Assembly: GCF_910592395.1 (NCBI RefSeq)
Contig: NC_088310.1
Location: 15,075,501-15,139,500, forward strand
Length of the DNA stretch: 64,000 bases
Reading direction: 5' to 3'
From: Lineus longissimus
Lineage: Eukaryota > Nemertea > Pilidiophora > Heteronemertea > Lineidae
Shown here: piece after piece, positions 46,631 through 58,621 of the stretch
How positions within the stretch are numbered: the first letter of the stretch is position 1
Layout: every line of letters begins with the position of its first letter
The notes under the pieces: generated by a model
Seen by the model: the letters and a program-made list of their open reading frames with translations, nothing else
Databases searched by the model: none
Told to the model about the DNA's origin: nothing
Translations under genes and position numbers: made by a program

Positions 46631-47446
46631 GCCCCCATATGGGTTAACAAGGATGCATTCCTAACCACCAAATATCTATATGGTGAGCACAATGGCTCCT
46701 GGCCGTTTCATTTCTCAGAATGCGGATGAATGCCAGTTAAGCTTAAATCCTCAGGGCTTATTCTTCTTGGCTCTCCATTATGGTCAGTCTATACAATAGT
46801 GTAGTGCCCGTTATCATGGAATGTAACTCTTTGTCATGTTTCTTAACCGCTCGCGCTATTGACTTGTGACTCTGTACAGATGAACGCATAAGTTCCAATT
46901 GCCAGGACATCGAGTTTTGGTCTGATCAGATTCTTGACTTGGCCACTAGAGGACCAAAACGGAAAACATGAAAAATGCAGTTAGTCCTAATAGCCAAATT
47001 TTAAACACATTCGCTTCTCATAAGGATACATGATAAAGTCCCTTGGTTTTTGATTTGACCTTTTAAGGTCACACTAGCGCAAGTCAGTTGTAAGGTTATA
47101 TCTATGGTACGTCTCTTAACCGCAATGACTATCAAGCTTAATACACACAAATACACCTTGGTATGGGTGATCTCAGGGACCCTGATTGAGTCCGATCTGA
47201 TTTTTTTTACCATTCAGCAAATCTAAATCCTTCAAAATGCCATTATTCCTTATAACTACTAACTACCAATTTCAAATTATTGGTACATTTGACTAAACAT
47301 AATATGCAACCTGGGTTTTTGACTTGACCCCATTCCCAATGTCACTGTGGTCATAAATCCTAAAGTCTCACTCTGATAGTCTGAAAAACGCATGTGTCAT
47401 CAACAATCAATCTGATGAGCACAATGGCCCCTGACCTATTCATATT
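46631..47446 (+). repeat. dispersed repeat terminus and diverged monomers
   Basis: Terminus GGTGAGCACAATGGCTCCTG, GCCGTTTCATTT at 46681-46712, then monomer-like sequence (46800-47350: TTTCTTAACCGCTCGCGC; TTGACTTGGCCACTAGAGG; TTTTTGATTTGACCTTTTAA). Another terminus variant, GATGAGCACAATGGCCCCTG, lies at 47414, just where the retroelement begins. Confidence 0.6.
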
Positions 47447-48340
47447 CATCTCAAGGAGTTGGCTTCTGGAGAACAATCTCTGTTTTAACGGCCCTAAAAC
47501 CGAATTCATGGCCTTTACCCATGTAAAAAGAACGCCATCCATTACCCACATCACAGTAGACGGAGACCAAATACAATCTGCTAGTGCTATGCGAGATCTT
47601 GGCGCATGGCTCGATGAACACATGTCTATGTCAGTCCACGTAAAGAAAGTTTGTCAGAGCGCCTTTGCCAACCTCCACAACATTGGCCGCCTCCACAAAT
47701 ATCTCGATGTGAACAGTACCAAGAGGCTAGTCCAGGCACTAGTAATGTGAAGATTAGATTACAACAACGCCCTTCTCTATGGTCGACCAAAAAAGACAGT
47801 GGCTCCATTGCAAAGAGTGCAGAATGCGGCAGCAAGGGTTGTGTCAAGAATGCGCAAGCGTGACCACATTGCTTCCGTTCTGCGCTCTTTGCAGTGGCTT
47901 CCAATTTAGCAGCGAATTGATGTCAAGATACTTGCAGCAACTCAGAAGATTGTACAAGGAAGTGCACCAGCGTACCTTTCCGAGCTAGTACAGAATCTTT
48001 GCAGTCAAAGACAAACTCGTGCCACAAGCAGTAGGATAACGTGGCTATTTAGAAAGGCTTTAGGGAGTAGCGCTTTAACATCGTATTATTATTGTAATGA
48101 GAAGTGGTTACTATAGATTATACTCCTTGTTTAACATAACAATTCTTCCATTTATTTCTTGATTTCTTTCGTACAAAATTCAGTCTTCGTCTTGCTCTTT
48201 CTGTGCGCCATTGAACCCCCGCACGGAAGAACCCCGCATCAGCCGTATGTGACACTGAGGACAGTCACACCCTACTGGGATAACAATTTGCTCTTATCCA
48301 AGAAGTGCTATATAAATTTGGACTATTATTATTGTTATTA

Positions 48341-48388
<48 letters not shown>

Positions 48389-48438
48389 TAGTATAATAAT
48401 AATAATAATAATAATTATTATTATTATTATTATTATTA

Positions 48439-48485
<47 letters not shown>

Positions 48486-48497
48486 GTTATTATTATC
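47447..48497 (+). mobile_element. 5'-truncated non-LTR retrotransposon (CR1/L2/Jockey-like)
   Basis: The coding remnant gives SWLLENNLCFNGPKTEFMAF, LGAWLDEHMSMSVHVKKVCQ, then RLDYNNALLYGRPKK, LQRVQNAAARVVSRMRKRDH and VLRSLQWLP. These match the C-terminal reverse transcriptase/thumb part of Jockey-clade elements (N.LKLN..KTEF; LDYCNSLLYG; LQ.VQNAAARL; H..P.L..LHWLPV). Two stops interrupt (about 47750 and 47910). The 3' part includes AAGTGCTATATAAATTTGGA then ATT repeats, the usual tail form of CR1/L2-like elements. The 5' half, including the catalytic YADD region and the endonuclease, is missing. Confidence 0.85.
48323..48497. repeat. (TTA/ATT)n microsatellite tail
   Basis: About 175 bp of ATT repeats with a central inversion around 48388-48415 where the phase switches to (TAA)n and back, so it can fold on itself. 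It begins as the tail of the retroelement and ends about 40 bp before SART1 exon 3. Long Ile/Tyr/Asn runs in the translated frames come from it. Its length is likely variable. Confidence 0.9.
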
Positions 48498-48537
48498 TCT
48501 CAGAATCATAAGTTCTTCAATTGTTCCTGTCCTACAG

Positions 48538-48702
48538 ATTGCCAAGAAAATCCGTGTAGAGAAAACGATAGAAGATTCTGAAGAAATGGAAGATGCCCAG
48601 AACATCATCTTAAATGATACGTCTGAGTTCTGTCGATCACTTGGTGATATACCAACGTACGGTTTGGCAGGAAACAGGGATGAGGAAAGGGATGAATTAT
48701 TG
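48538..48702 (+). CDS. SART1: SART1 internal exon (third in window)
   Basis: 165 nt, phase 0 both sides. Acceptor TTGTTCCTGTCCTACAG, donor GTGAGT. It encodes [19 protein letters not shown], then [20 protein letters not shown] and [14 protein letters not shown]. The [18 protein letters not shown] block is the most diagnostic motif of SART1/Snu66, nearly identical from vertebrates to invertebrates. This exon anchors the gene assignment and the + strand. Confidence 0.97.
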
Positions 48703-48745
48703 GTGAGTGTTGAATTACTCATTCCTTCCTTTTTGGGGGGAACTG

Positions 48746-48816
48746 AAAGCAATATCTGCCACATCAAGTTGACCAGCCGTCTTGGCCGGGCAACTTGATT
48801 TGGCTGATATTGCTTT
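48746..48816. repeat. 26-bp-stem hairpin just after exon 3
   Basis: AAAGCAATATCTGCCACATC (48746) and the inverted sequence ending ATATTGCTTT (48816) pair over 26 positions with 2 mismatches around a 19-nt loop. It starts 44 nt after the 5' splice site of exon 3. It may be a small foldback element or a hairpin in the pre-mRNA. Confidence 0.8.
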
Positions 48817-49999
48817 TCAGAGTTTAGGTGGCATTGCATGCTAAAATTACACAACCTTCCCGAAATGTTTCACCTTAGAAAGTTATTGGGAAGTTCAACA
48901 AGATTCTTCACTTACAGGGTAAGTTCCGCAAAGTTTTAAATCTTGTTTCAATTCCCAATAGCCCAAAAGTACTCTTAATGGAATTTCAAAGTCAATTGCC
49001 ACAAAAAAGCTCAAAAGAAAAAAACTGAGCATTTAATATGTTATTAATTGTAGAATATAGTGAAAGTAGAGACTTGTCCAGCCACCTGCTCGTCGCACTT
49101 CCTCAAATATATCTTTTAGAGGCTGTCGTAATACTACCTGGTTTGTAGACTGCATTATTGATACCTGCCACATTTTGCCAACTTTAACTCTATTCATCTC
49201 TATCAGACACAGCGTCAGTTATGGCTGGTGAAAATGTTTTCTGACGTAGCTTCTTATCTGAGGGAAATGCGTTCAACGTGACCACCTACAGCTTATACCC
49301 CGACCTGCCTTGTTTCGGGTCCAATTATAAACGGATACATGCAGGGTGACTTTTATTATCTTGTCTCCATCATCTGATGAACTGAGGCCTTTGACCTGTA
49401 ACTAAGCACAACTTGATAAGGAGCTTATCTAAACTACATTTCATGAATAAATGGCACTGTACGCTATGACATTTAAATACTTTAGACTTCGAGGTTCCAG
49501 ATGAATTCTAACATTTTGTTAAAAAAATTGAGTATAGAGCGGTAATTCATCGAACAGTCGCGTGATTTTAGCAATTTGTGACATTGGTTGACACTAGTGG
49601 GAGGTTTTTTCCGACTTATTAACGGTTTCTCTAACTTTTTCCTGATTTATCCAACATTTTCCGAAAGGTAGGATTTCCATAAAAACTAGGTCTTCCCAAA
49701 GTGGCCTCAATTGAATGAGGTTAATGAGGTGGCAAACACCCAGAGTAACCCTTAGTGTGAATACTTATTAGCTCCACTCCTTGGACCCCTTGCATGTCAC
49801 ACATGAGTGCATTTGGATTGGGCCATTCCCTGTTATAAGCAGGAGAGACTTAGAAAATAAGCCTATTTTGATAGCATAAAGAAATAAAGCCTCCTATGAA
49901 TTAAAGATATTTTTGATGTACTGAACAGTGTAATTTACAAAATATTTACAGTACCTATTTGCATAATACAATAAGAAAACCAAATGAGTGTGTTTTTTG
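48817..49999. other. start of 9.9-kb SART1 intron; no gene
   Basis: No coding signal or clear repeat structure. AT-rich, with short frames only. Confidence 0.45.
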
Positions 50000-50218
50000 A
50001 GTGTGATATTTCCACTCAAGAAACACAGTGTCCTTTTCTGTTTATCACAAACCATTTTTGCTATTTTTTCAAATTTGTAGCTCGAATCATCGCAAATTTC
50101 TCTCCCATAAATCCAAGACCAAAAGTACGCCATGCGTAGCAATGACGTGAAATCCACGGCCGCAATGACGCGATTACGTTACTACGCGTCTGGAGGTCTA
50201 TTTAAAAGTATCTATGCT

Positions 50219-50758
<540 letters not shown>

Positions 50759-51150
50759 GGAACTGTACACAGTGCCGCCTGTTCCCATATTATATTTTCA
50801 TACCTTGTCTTTTTTGGACGGCGAACTTGCATCATCACGGAGATGATCCTGTGTCTCATGGATTTTAATGCCACGACCAAGTCGGGATTTTATGCTGATC
50901 AATAGGAACGGACATTCATTGTGATGTGAGTTAATATCACATCTTCTATCAGCCGTATTCAAATGTGGTTCCTGCTCCGTAAAAATACATCAGGAATGCT
51001 TCCGAAAACACCCGAGCCCAGCTTTGTGACGCCGGAGTTATCAACAGTGTAGCAATGCATCACAACCAACGTAACGTCGCCACAACAAGCACAGTAGCCA
51101 GCAACGTCAGACCTGTCACTTGAACAAAAACCATCCGACAATTCATATCG

Positions 51151-51210
51151 TAACCCCACTGATGAGCCTATGGAATGCAAAATAAATGAGGCGAAAAGCG
51201 TCTGGAGGTC
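51151..51210 (+). ncRNA. hammerhead-ribozyme-like motif
   Basis: Stem I 5' half CCCCA (51154-51158), CTGATGA (51159-51165), stem II GCCT/AGGC (51166-51169 with 51189-51192), GAAA (51193-51196), a short AGCG segment, then GTC (51200-51202) and TGGAG, which can pair with CCCCA at 4 of 5 positions. This is the order and spacing of a type I hammerhead. Helix III is minimal: the sister junction at 50186 has the palindromic GCG flanked for ACGCGT, which would pair between two units, and here it reads AAGCGT. The core residues are intact but helix III is probably weak, so activity is uncertain. Confidence 0.65.
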
Positions 51211-51493
51211 TATTTAAAAATATCTATGCTTTAAGGAACTGTGCAGAATGCCGCATGTTCCCATATTTTCATGCGATGACGTTACTGCAACAGCAACAAC
51301 GACGTACCCGCGACCCCCGTTGTCAAAACCTCAATAATGACATGTGTCATCACAGAGACTGTCCACCGCGTCACAGAGTTCACTGTGTGATCCGTCCATG
51401 TGATCCGGAAAAATATCACACGGCTTGGTGTTAGGCTTGACAACGCGCAGAAACAATCGAATAAAGTTGTTTTGCCAAGTCTGAAATCAGATT

Positions 51494-52737
51494 TTACCCT
51501 TAAACGGCCAGAGGCGCTGCTAGTCGACTTTCCGCCGGACGGCCAGAGGTGATGATCGTCGACTTCCACTATACCAATTTTCAGTCCCATTTTTTAACTC
51601 TATACGGCAGCACAGGGACTCAGAATCGTTTTCAATGTGTAGTAGAAGGTCAAGGCCTTTTGCTCCACACAACTTTTGTATATCTTGCTGTGGAAAGTTT
51701 TCGATGATTTTGATTGAAAAATTTGCTATTGTTTCAAGAATTTTGTGACGTCAGGATGATGATGTTGTGGCTGAAATAGTTGCAGAAACGGACTCAGAAA
51801 GCGAGTACCGAGGGTCTGATGATGATACCGATAGTGATGACATGGTTGATGACAATATGCCTGAAGAACATATGGATACTGATGTATCTGATAGTGAGAG
51901 TGAGGGGAGGGGGGGTCCATTCCAGTTGATGATCCTTCCCCTGAACCTGATTCTACTGATGATTTATCCTCCGACAATGATGATCCACCAGTTAGGGGTT
52001 GAAGGAGAGACAGAGTCAGAAGAAGGGGTCAGGCCCAGTCCCAGGCCCAGGCACCACCCCGACCCCCGGCCCAAGCCCAGGCTAGAGGCAGAGGTAGGGG
52101 AGGAGGCCCGCTCATTGACGGAAGGGCAAGAGCCCAGGTATGGCATGATCATGATGGAACTGTCCCAGTGTGGTGTCCCCAGTACACTAGTGCTTCTGGT
52201 GTTCCTGGAAATCGAGCAAACGTGCTGGTTGGAGCAAAACCTGTTGACTTCTTCTATAAAGTTTTTTCCCATTTGAGGCTATGGACATAATCGTGGCAGA
52301 AACCAATCGATATGCTCTTCAATTCTTCGATAACCCAGCTGATCTCCGACCCATTTCTCGCTAACTCGCTTGGGAAGATACTACATTACCCGGAATAGGA
52401 GTGTACATGTGCATGGGCCTTTGCCAAAAGCCACATGCTCGAGATTACCATGGTGGATTTTGGCAGAATTTTACCCCTATTTAAAATCACGTTTCTCCTT
52501 GAACTAATTAGACCAACATATCGTTTTTGGTGCACACCGGAACAAGAGTTATCAATCGATGAATTATTGTTTGCTTCAAAGGGAGACTTTATATGCCAAA
52601 TAAGCCAACCAAGTGGGGCATCAAGGCTGGGCCCATTTGTGAGAGTTTTTCAGGGTATTGCCTTGACTGGTACCCATACACTGGCAAAGCCAATGTGACA
52701 GGACTTGGCCTCGGTAATGATGTGGTGATGACACTTA
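51494..52737 (+). pseudogene. piggyBac transposase pseudogene, 3' half missing
   Basis: The end TTACCCTTAAACGGCCAGAG (51494) carries a degraded TTAA and a paired CGGCCAGAGG..TG repeat at 51505 and 51540 (35 bp apart). Then an acidic N-terminus (51760-51910: EIVAETDSESEYRGSDDDTD), a Pro/Gln/Arg-rich linker, VWHDHDGTVPVW, METNRYALQFF-like (IIVAETNRYALQFF, 52283), HARDYHGGFW (52437), LSIDELLFASKGDF (52553), where the first catalytic Asp of SIDE is kept, and MPNKPTKWGIKAGPICES, YTGKANVTGLG (52594-52715). Stops and frameshifts lie between the blocks. The Harbinger element starts right after LGNDVVMTL, so the second and third Asp regions are absent. Confidence 0.88.
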
Positions 52738-53104
52738 GGCCCGTATTCTAAGATGTTCCTTAAATGAACTTTAAAGGGCCCTTTAGTTAAGTGTCCATAA
52801 GCTAAGTGTCCCTCAGCCATCCCTATTTAAGAACCAGACTTTGGCTTCCCTTCCACAAAGGTGTCACTTTAATAAAGAATTGCTAAAGGGCCCCTTATAG
52901 CAGTGCCCCTTTTACTAAGTGACCCTAATGCTTATGTATTCGGTGATAAAAAGGCATTTCCACATGTGGTTACCTAAACGTATTCATGAAGTTGTCATTG
53001 AGCACATGCCTTGAGAAGGCTATGTCTGCAAGTTGAACACCACAGACATCAGTGAGTTGAACATCTGCACAGCCTCTAAAAAATGTTCCGAAGGTCAAAC
53101 GCGA

Positions 53105-54023
53105 TGAAGCTTCAATGAATTAGAGAAGCAATTCCTAATGAATCTTGTGCAAAAGGAAAAGAGTATTCTCCACTTGAAAGAAAATACGAATAAAGTTAAA
53201 AGCAGAAAAAACCAGGCTTGGAATAGGATTGTCTTAAAGTTCAATGAGCAGCCATCAATAAAGAAGGGGAAACAGAGTGCAGTGCCACACAGCTGAAGAA
53301 AGTCCTTGAGAACTTGAAAGCGAAGGCAATAAAAAACGTCGCCCAGGAGAAGAAAACTCGCCAACAGACAGGAGGAGGGCCCATGGAGAAAGACACTGTC
53401 GTCGATAATCTGTCGCATATGGTTGCATCCTATTGTAGTGAAGTGCTGAACCCATTTGATAACAGCTTTGACGATGACACCGACTATCGTAGTGTACCAG
53501 GTTAGTAGGCATATACACTATTTGCCTTGAAATGTGCATTGCTGGAGGATAAGTAATTTGCTTGCAGATGCTGGAATGTCCCATGGCACCTAACTCTCAC
53601 TGATTTTCTTGTTCCTACCGCAGAAACAATGAAGAAGCATACAGCTGCTGGAAAACTGACCGACGAGTCTGATGCAGAGAATCCATCAGCCAGGAGTGAA
53701 GATGAAGTAAGCTAGCCCACTACATCGATGATAAGTACGCCTGGTACACCTCCAAACAGCAAACCAAAGTGACTCCAGAAAGCCCTGCCCACGGCCCTGC
53801 TATAACTGCTGCTCTGGAAATGCAGAGGAAGGAGCATGCTCTGCAAATGAAATATCTGGAAGAGAAGATTCAATTTCAACGGGAAGAACATGACAAGCGC
53901 ATTGAACTGTTCAGGCATCAGATGAATTTATTGGCAAATGCCAACAAACAAGTAGCACGATCATCAGAGCAGAAAACAGCAAACAACACCACTGATTACG
54001 CACTTTTTAGTATTTTATTCTGA
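53105..54023 (+). pseudogene. Harbinger-associated Myb/SANT-like protein, two exons
   Basis: Exon 1 reads FNELEKQFLMNLVQKEKSIL, ENTNKVKSRKNQAWNRIVLK and, after a frameshift near 53290, LKKVLENLKAKAIKNVAQEK, then RQQTGGGP. These match the Myb/SANT-like trihelix domain (NF...E...L..LV; TN...K..AW..I...FN; L...W.NLK..AK; TGGGP) of Harbinger-associated and NAIF1-type proteins, which help import and guide the transposase. An intron at 53501-53623 (GTTAGT...CCGCAG) joins in frame (a split GAA). Exon 2 has a charged coiled coil, ALQMKYLEEKIQFQREEHDK, to a stop at 54021-54023, after another frameshift near 53710. Two frameshifts make it a recent pseudogene. Confidence 0.8.
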
Positions 54024-54244
54024 GCTTAACTGAATCATGGTATAGTTGTATGGTATAAACAAATAACTGGAAAACATTTCCATTCCTAGGATTGAAACAC
54101 AAGTGCGAAAACTGACACTGCAGTCTTTTTGAAACAAATATCCCTGAAGCCAGATTAATGCAAGTGATTTTAAGAATCACAACATGTTTGTTTTGTTCTG
54201 ACACTGTCTGAATGTTATGTTAATTCATCAGTAATAAAGTAGTC

Positions 54245-54650
54245 TTGTCAAAGATAATTGTTATACACGTCTCATCATTGAAACCACTATTGAACTATTC
54301 TCTCCCTCACCACTACACCCATCTCTTCATCTCTGACATGTCTGACCATAGCATTGTCATCCTCTACCACTCGTTCTACACCGAAATCAAGCTCTTTCAG
54401 ATCTTTAGCAATGTTATGCAAGATGGCAGTTGCAGTTATGACAGCCATGGCTGTGTCGAGCTTTACCCGTATTCCCTCCTTCAAACAAGGAAATTTTCAC
54501 TTCCACATACCGAACATTCGTTAAAGAACAGATCGTGTTCTTTTGTGAGATCTGTTGTAGACATTCTCAGCGAGGCCATCTGGATTCCTGAATGGTGTCA
54601 TGAGGAATGGTCGACATGTGTATCCCTTATCACCAAGTAGAAGATCAACA
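54245..54650 (-). pseudogene. HARBI1-type transposase C-terminal fragment
   Basis: On the minus strand: VDLLLGDKGYTCRPFLMTPF, RNPDGLAENVYNRSHKRTRS, then a stop, RMFGMWK, a stop, KFPCL, and TAMAVITATAILHNIAKDL. This matches the end of the Harbinger DDE domain (LLGDSGYP....LTPF; YN..H...R..VER.FG..K.RF; A..VLHNIA). The Asp in LGDKGY corresponds to the second catalytic Asp. The first Asp lies upstream, in the lost part. Two stops make it inactive. Confidence 0.88.
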
Positions 54651-54750
54651 AAAGATCTAGGGTTTGGTATGATTTAATGCCACAATTTATATCAGATTTG
54701 ATTTTGAGTTGCGTTTTCGCAAAACCTTGATGACGTCTTGGGATGCGATA

Positions 54751-55194
54751 AAGACCAATACCTGTGATGTTGAATGTTGAATACCAAAAAAACAGTTGTT
54801 TACATTAAAAAAATTCTTGACTGGTACACCATGCTCAAGTCTATTTGCAAAATAGATTTTATCATTAATTTCACTTCCTGTTTAGGAATCATGTCATTTC
54901 CTACATGATTTGATGAAATAAACTGTGTATAACATTCAATTCCAAAACATCATTTCTAGCAATTAATTTGGAACTTTGAAATTAAAATGCATTTTAAAAA
55001 CCATTTCTGTATTTCATCTAGCATTACATACAAAGTCTCCCTGCTTAAACATGGGGTGGCCCAAGCCAGATGCACTCATGGTCACGCACATGTATTAAAC
55101 CAATCAGCAGCGGTTGTACACGTAAAATAGTTCAGTTTGAGATCAATGTGTGGTCTCACCATACCAGTTAAATGGTATTTTCCATTTAAGACCT
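54751..55194. other. intronic, no supported gene
   Basis: AT-rich, no coding signal. A near-palindrome around 55169-55189 (TAAATGG.ATTTT.CCATTTA) lies just before the MITE. Confidence 0.4.
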
Positions 55195-55585
55195 AATTTT
55201 TCTCAAATAGCATTCCGCGAAGATGACGTCACTGCAGCTGCTGCCCTCTATTTCCCCATCGCTGTATTACAGGCAATGTCGGACAACATGCGGTTTCGTA
55301 ATGGATTCAGGCTTTCTAACTAGGGCAGTTAGATTCAATCTGGCACATGTCCGAGTGTTGGAAATACTACATAATTGTTCTGAATATTTCTCTCTCTGAC
55401 TCTATGGTATCATTCATGCTAAAAACAATGCAGGGTCAAAGATAATTGACTTTGAAATAAGCTCAAATGCGTAGAAATAAGTGTCGCTGTCCGACGGTCA
55501 CGTGACTAAAACGTCATCAATATCTTATGCAAATGACCGTGTGAGCTATAAATAGTAACTTCGCGGAATGCTATTGAGAATAAGG
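55195..55585. mobile_element. MITE with about 25-bp TIRs
   Basis: The left end (TTTTTCTCAAATAGCATTCC, then GCGAAG, to 55222) is inverted at 55559-55585 (CTTCGCGGAATGCTATTGAG, AATAAGG) with small changes. The interior has a cAMP-element-like TGACGTCA at 55224 and no open frame. Confidence 0.7.
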
Positions 55586-55949
55586 TGTGTTTCAAAAATG
55601 AAGAAAATGGTGAAGTCTCAGTCCAATTGGCACACTTATGTGGTTTTGAGGCTCCATTCAACTTGTCGTGGTGAAAAAGCTGACTTGTGGGTTAAAAGCC
55701 GTCAAAAAATCACCCCCTTAACTTCAGAACCCCCAAACCCTGAAATTATCATGCATAATGTACAACAAAAATTTCGACAGGCCAGGATAGGTCTGTTTGG
55801 CTTTGGAAACATTCTTCCCAGATTACATCTCGGACAAGTTATGAGCTTGTAGAAGGTATGGTTTTAAAGGGAAAACGGCTTAAAGCTTTATTACAGGCAC
55901 GTGGCCTACTAGCGTATTATAAAATACCTATATCCGTTCCTAAACTTTT
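55586..55949 (+). other. short open frame, unrecognised
   Basis: A 95-codon open frame (55568-55852) crosses the MITE end. It contains VVLRLHSTCRGEKADLWVKS. No motif, splice context or family is recognised, so I do not call it a gene. Confidence 0.25.
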
Positions 55950-56560
55950 GCCTTGTCAGCACCCTTCTGTCGTCATTTTATTACGTATCATTTTCATCTG
56001 CCATATGTGCATATATGGGTCGGAGGCTCGATTTTGAGCGCAATTTGATTCACAATTTGGCTACCAGGAGCTGTTTGTTACTCATGCTCTGAGCTGGGGT
56101 GCTCAATTTTTTATCAAAGGTACATCTATTGAGGATACATCATATATTACAGGTTTTTGATTTAACCTTGTTTTTAGGAAAAAACTAGGTCAAATGGCGG
56201 TCAATGGCCGATTCCTTATTGTTGCCCTTGTCAATGCTCTAGGGTCTTCTGACGGATCCTTTTCATTTTTCATATGTATGTATATGATCCTAAAAACTAG
56301 GTTGAGTTTGATTTTGGATGCGGTGTGATTCTTCGTGTGCCCAATAGGCGACTTTTTCTGAAAGATTTAAAACTGGCCTATATCCAATATCCTTTTGAGC
56401 TATATATCCTTTGAGCTAAGATGCTCATATTTCTACTGTAGGTGCAGCTACTACAGTAACATCATATATAATACAAGTTTTTGATTTTACCAAATTTGAC
56501 AACATCCTCCCCCCCCTGAATTCCTACTGCCAAGCAGGCACAGTGCCCTTTATTTTTCAA
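55950..56560 (+). repeat. dispersed repeat family E, copy 2
   Basis: Homologous to 30885-31420: CATATGTGCATATATGGG, TTTTTGATTTAACC, CGATTCCTTATTGTTGCCCT, TGTCAATGCT and ACATCATATATAATACAAGT in order. There is no terminal hairpin and no coding sequence. Confidence 0.7.
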
Positions 56561-56623
56561 ATTATGGACAAATCATATCATAAGCTGGAGTAATTTTGTT
56601 TAGTTTATGAGTCTGATTTATCC

Positions 56624-57787
56624 TTTTTAGCTCACCTCTTAGCAGAGGTGAGCTTATCCCATACCGTGGCGTCCGTTGTCCGTCGTCGTCATCGTCGTCG
56701 TCGTCGTCGTCGTCCATCGGCCGTCGTCCGTTAGCAGGGCACGTTTCGTAACTGTTAGAGCTATTGAGTTGAAACTTGGTACACATGTACCCTTATGTGA
56801 TGACACCTTGGAGACCAAGTTTCGGTCCGATTCGTTTCATGGTTTGGCCACCAGGGGGCCAAACGTTAAAAGTGAAAATATGCAATATCTCCCTTAATAG
56901 TAGCCGGGAAATTTTGAAAAAAATATAGTAGGTACTTCTAGCAAAGGTGCATCATATATCCTCCGGGTTTTTGATTTGACCTCCTTTTCAAGGTCACAGA
57001 GGTCAAATGGTGTAAATTGGCCGTTAGGATGTAACGTTGGCATGTAACGTTAGGATGTAACGATGGCACGTTTCTAAACTGCAATGACTATTGATACCAA
57101 ATTTGGTACACATTTACCCCTTAGTCAGGTGATCTCAGGGACCGAAGTTTGGTCCAATATGATTCACCACTTGACCACCAGGGGGCAAAATCCAAAAACC
57201 TTAAAAATGTGATTTTTCCTTAACTTTTTGCCCGATTGCCACCAATTTGATATCATGGGTACATCTAAACACCATACAGTATATGTCACACAGGTTTTTA
57301 ATTTGACCTTCTTGTCAAGGTCACAGAGGTCAAATGGCGTAAATTCGCCGTCAGGCCGTAACTCTGGCACGTTTCTTAACTGCAATGACTATTGATCACA
57401 AATTAATTACACATGTACCCCTTGGTCAGGTGATCTCAGGTACCGAAGTTTGGTGCGACCTGATTTGCCGTTTGGCCTCCAGGGAGGGGGCCAAATCCTA
57501 AATTCTTCAAAATGCCATTATTCCTAGTAATGACTTGCCCGATTGGCACCAATTTTATATCATAGGTACATCTAATTCTAACAACCATTCAATGTGTCAC
57601 CCGGGTCTTCTTTGATTTGACCTACTTTTCAAGGTCACAGAGGTCGAATGTACTGTAAATTGGCCATTTTGGGGAAATTGTAATTGCTTGGACCTACATC
57701 AAACCTAACACTACATGACACAATACTATGCTCTTTATCCATCTTTCCTCCACATGAGGTGAGCACAATGGCCCTGGCCATTTCGTT
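56624..57787 (+). mobile_element. dispersed 300-bp-monomer repeat, copy N2
   Basis: It starts TTTTTAGCTCACCTCTTAGC, AGAGGTGAGCTTATCCC (a perfect CACCTCT/AGAGGTG hairpin), then (CGT)n to 56730. CCACCAGGGGGCC lies at 56850 and 57177; AGGTCACAGAGGTCA at 56991 and 57318, and with a terminal G at 57632. It ends GAGGTGAGCACAATGGCCCT, GGCCATTTCGTTT. Nearly identical to N1 (9933-11036) except for a short local duplication at about 57029-57060 and the longer 5' hairpin. Confidence 0.88.
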
Positions 57788-58621
57788 TATGATATTTTCT
57801 AACTGAGGTGTTTTCGTGATTTTTTATCCAAATCTTTAAATTGCTGTACCCAACTTTCAGAAGTCATTAGGTAAAGCTCAAAGGTGAGCCAGTCTGGTTT
57901 TTATGGTGGCAGAGATAGGGAAATATCCTAACTTTGTGGGGTGTTTCAATATTTTTTCACACTACTGTACTATTACTATGAATACCAAGTTTAAACAAAT
58001 TCGTATTCACAAAAACTGCACTACGGCATTGTGTATTAGTGAATTTCTATCTAACTGGACCACAAGTAATTAAGAACGTCATACCTCTTGAAACAAACTT
58101 CATACGAGCAGTACAATGCCCTTAATTGCGCCTCAGTCGGATGCATTATAAAGTCATACATGAGTTTCTGAATTGAACCCTATTACAAGCCACATTGTGC
58201 GCATTTTCAACAGGCTGTATCTCGTTAACTGATATTCACCAGACTACTTAACTGGAAATGAGAATGTTTATTTTTAACGCCGAGAAAATGTAAAAAGTAG
58301 GCTGAAATGTTGCTCCTGCGAAATCCCCTTTAGGAACAGCAGTCCTTGATTCCAAGGGAGGTCCTTAACATCCAGATTCTGCTGTATTTGGACAAGGGAA
58401 ATCAAAGTGTGAAGAACTATTTTTTTCGAAAGTGACAAAATTGACGTTTTACCCACTGTCCTGTGATACCTAAGTTTTATGCTCGAGAGTCACGCTGATT
58501 TCAAGAACTCTTCAGTTGCAATGGACATTCCAGCAATAAACCACTGTTAACCAAGAAATGTTGTACAGACATATCAACTGTTCTCATTTCTCCATCGTCA
58601 ATGATTTTTGTTTTCATTCAG
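57788..58621 (+). other. end of SART1 intron; no gene
   Basis: No recognisable repeat or coding signal. It ends TGTTTTCATTCAG, the acceptor of the next exon. Confidence 0.55.

Larger units (their letters stand above)
52738..54650 (+). mobile_element. PIF/Harbinger element, two genes in tail-to-tail order
   Basis: The left end follows a TTA (52735-52737) and reads GGCCCGTATTCTAAGATGTT. Inside are a Myb/SANT-like gene on + (53105-54023) and the C-terminal part of a HARBI1-type transposase on - (54650-54245). This is the usual two-gene content of PIF/Harbinger elements. The right TIR and most of the transposase are missing; the element ends abruptly in repeat A at about 54650, together with the lost half of the host piggyBac. 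Confidence 0.8.

Noticed and set aside
48159-48854. Long frames on both strands with Ile, Tyr or Asn runs
   Set aside because: They are translations of the (ATT)n microsatellite. The part after 48538 is the real SART1 exon in its own frame.
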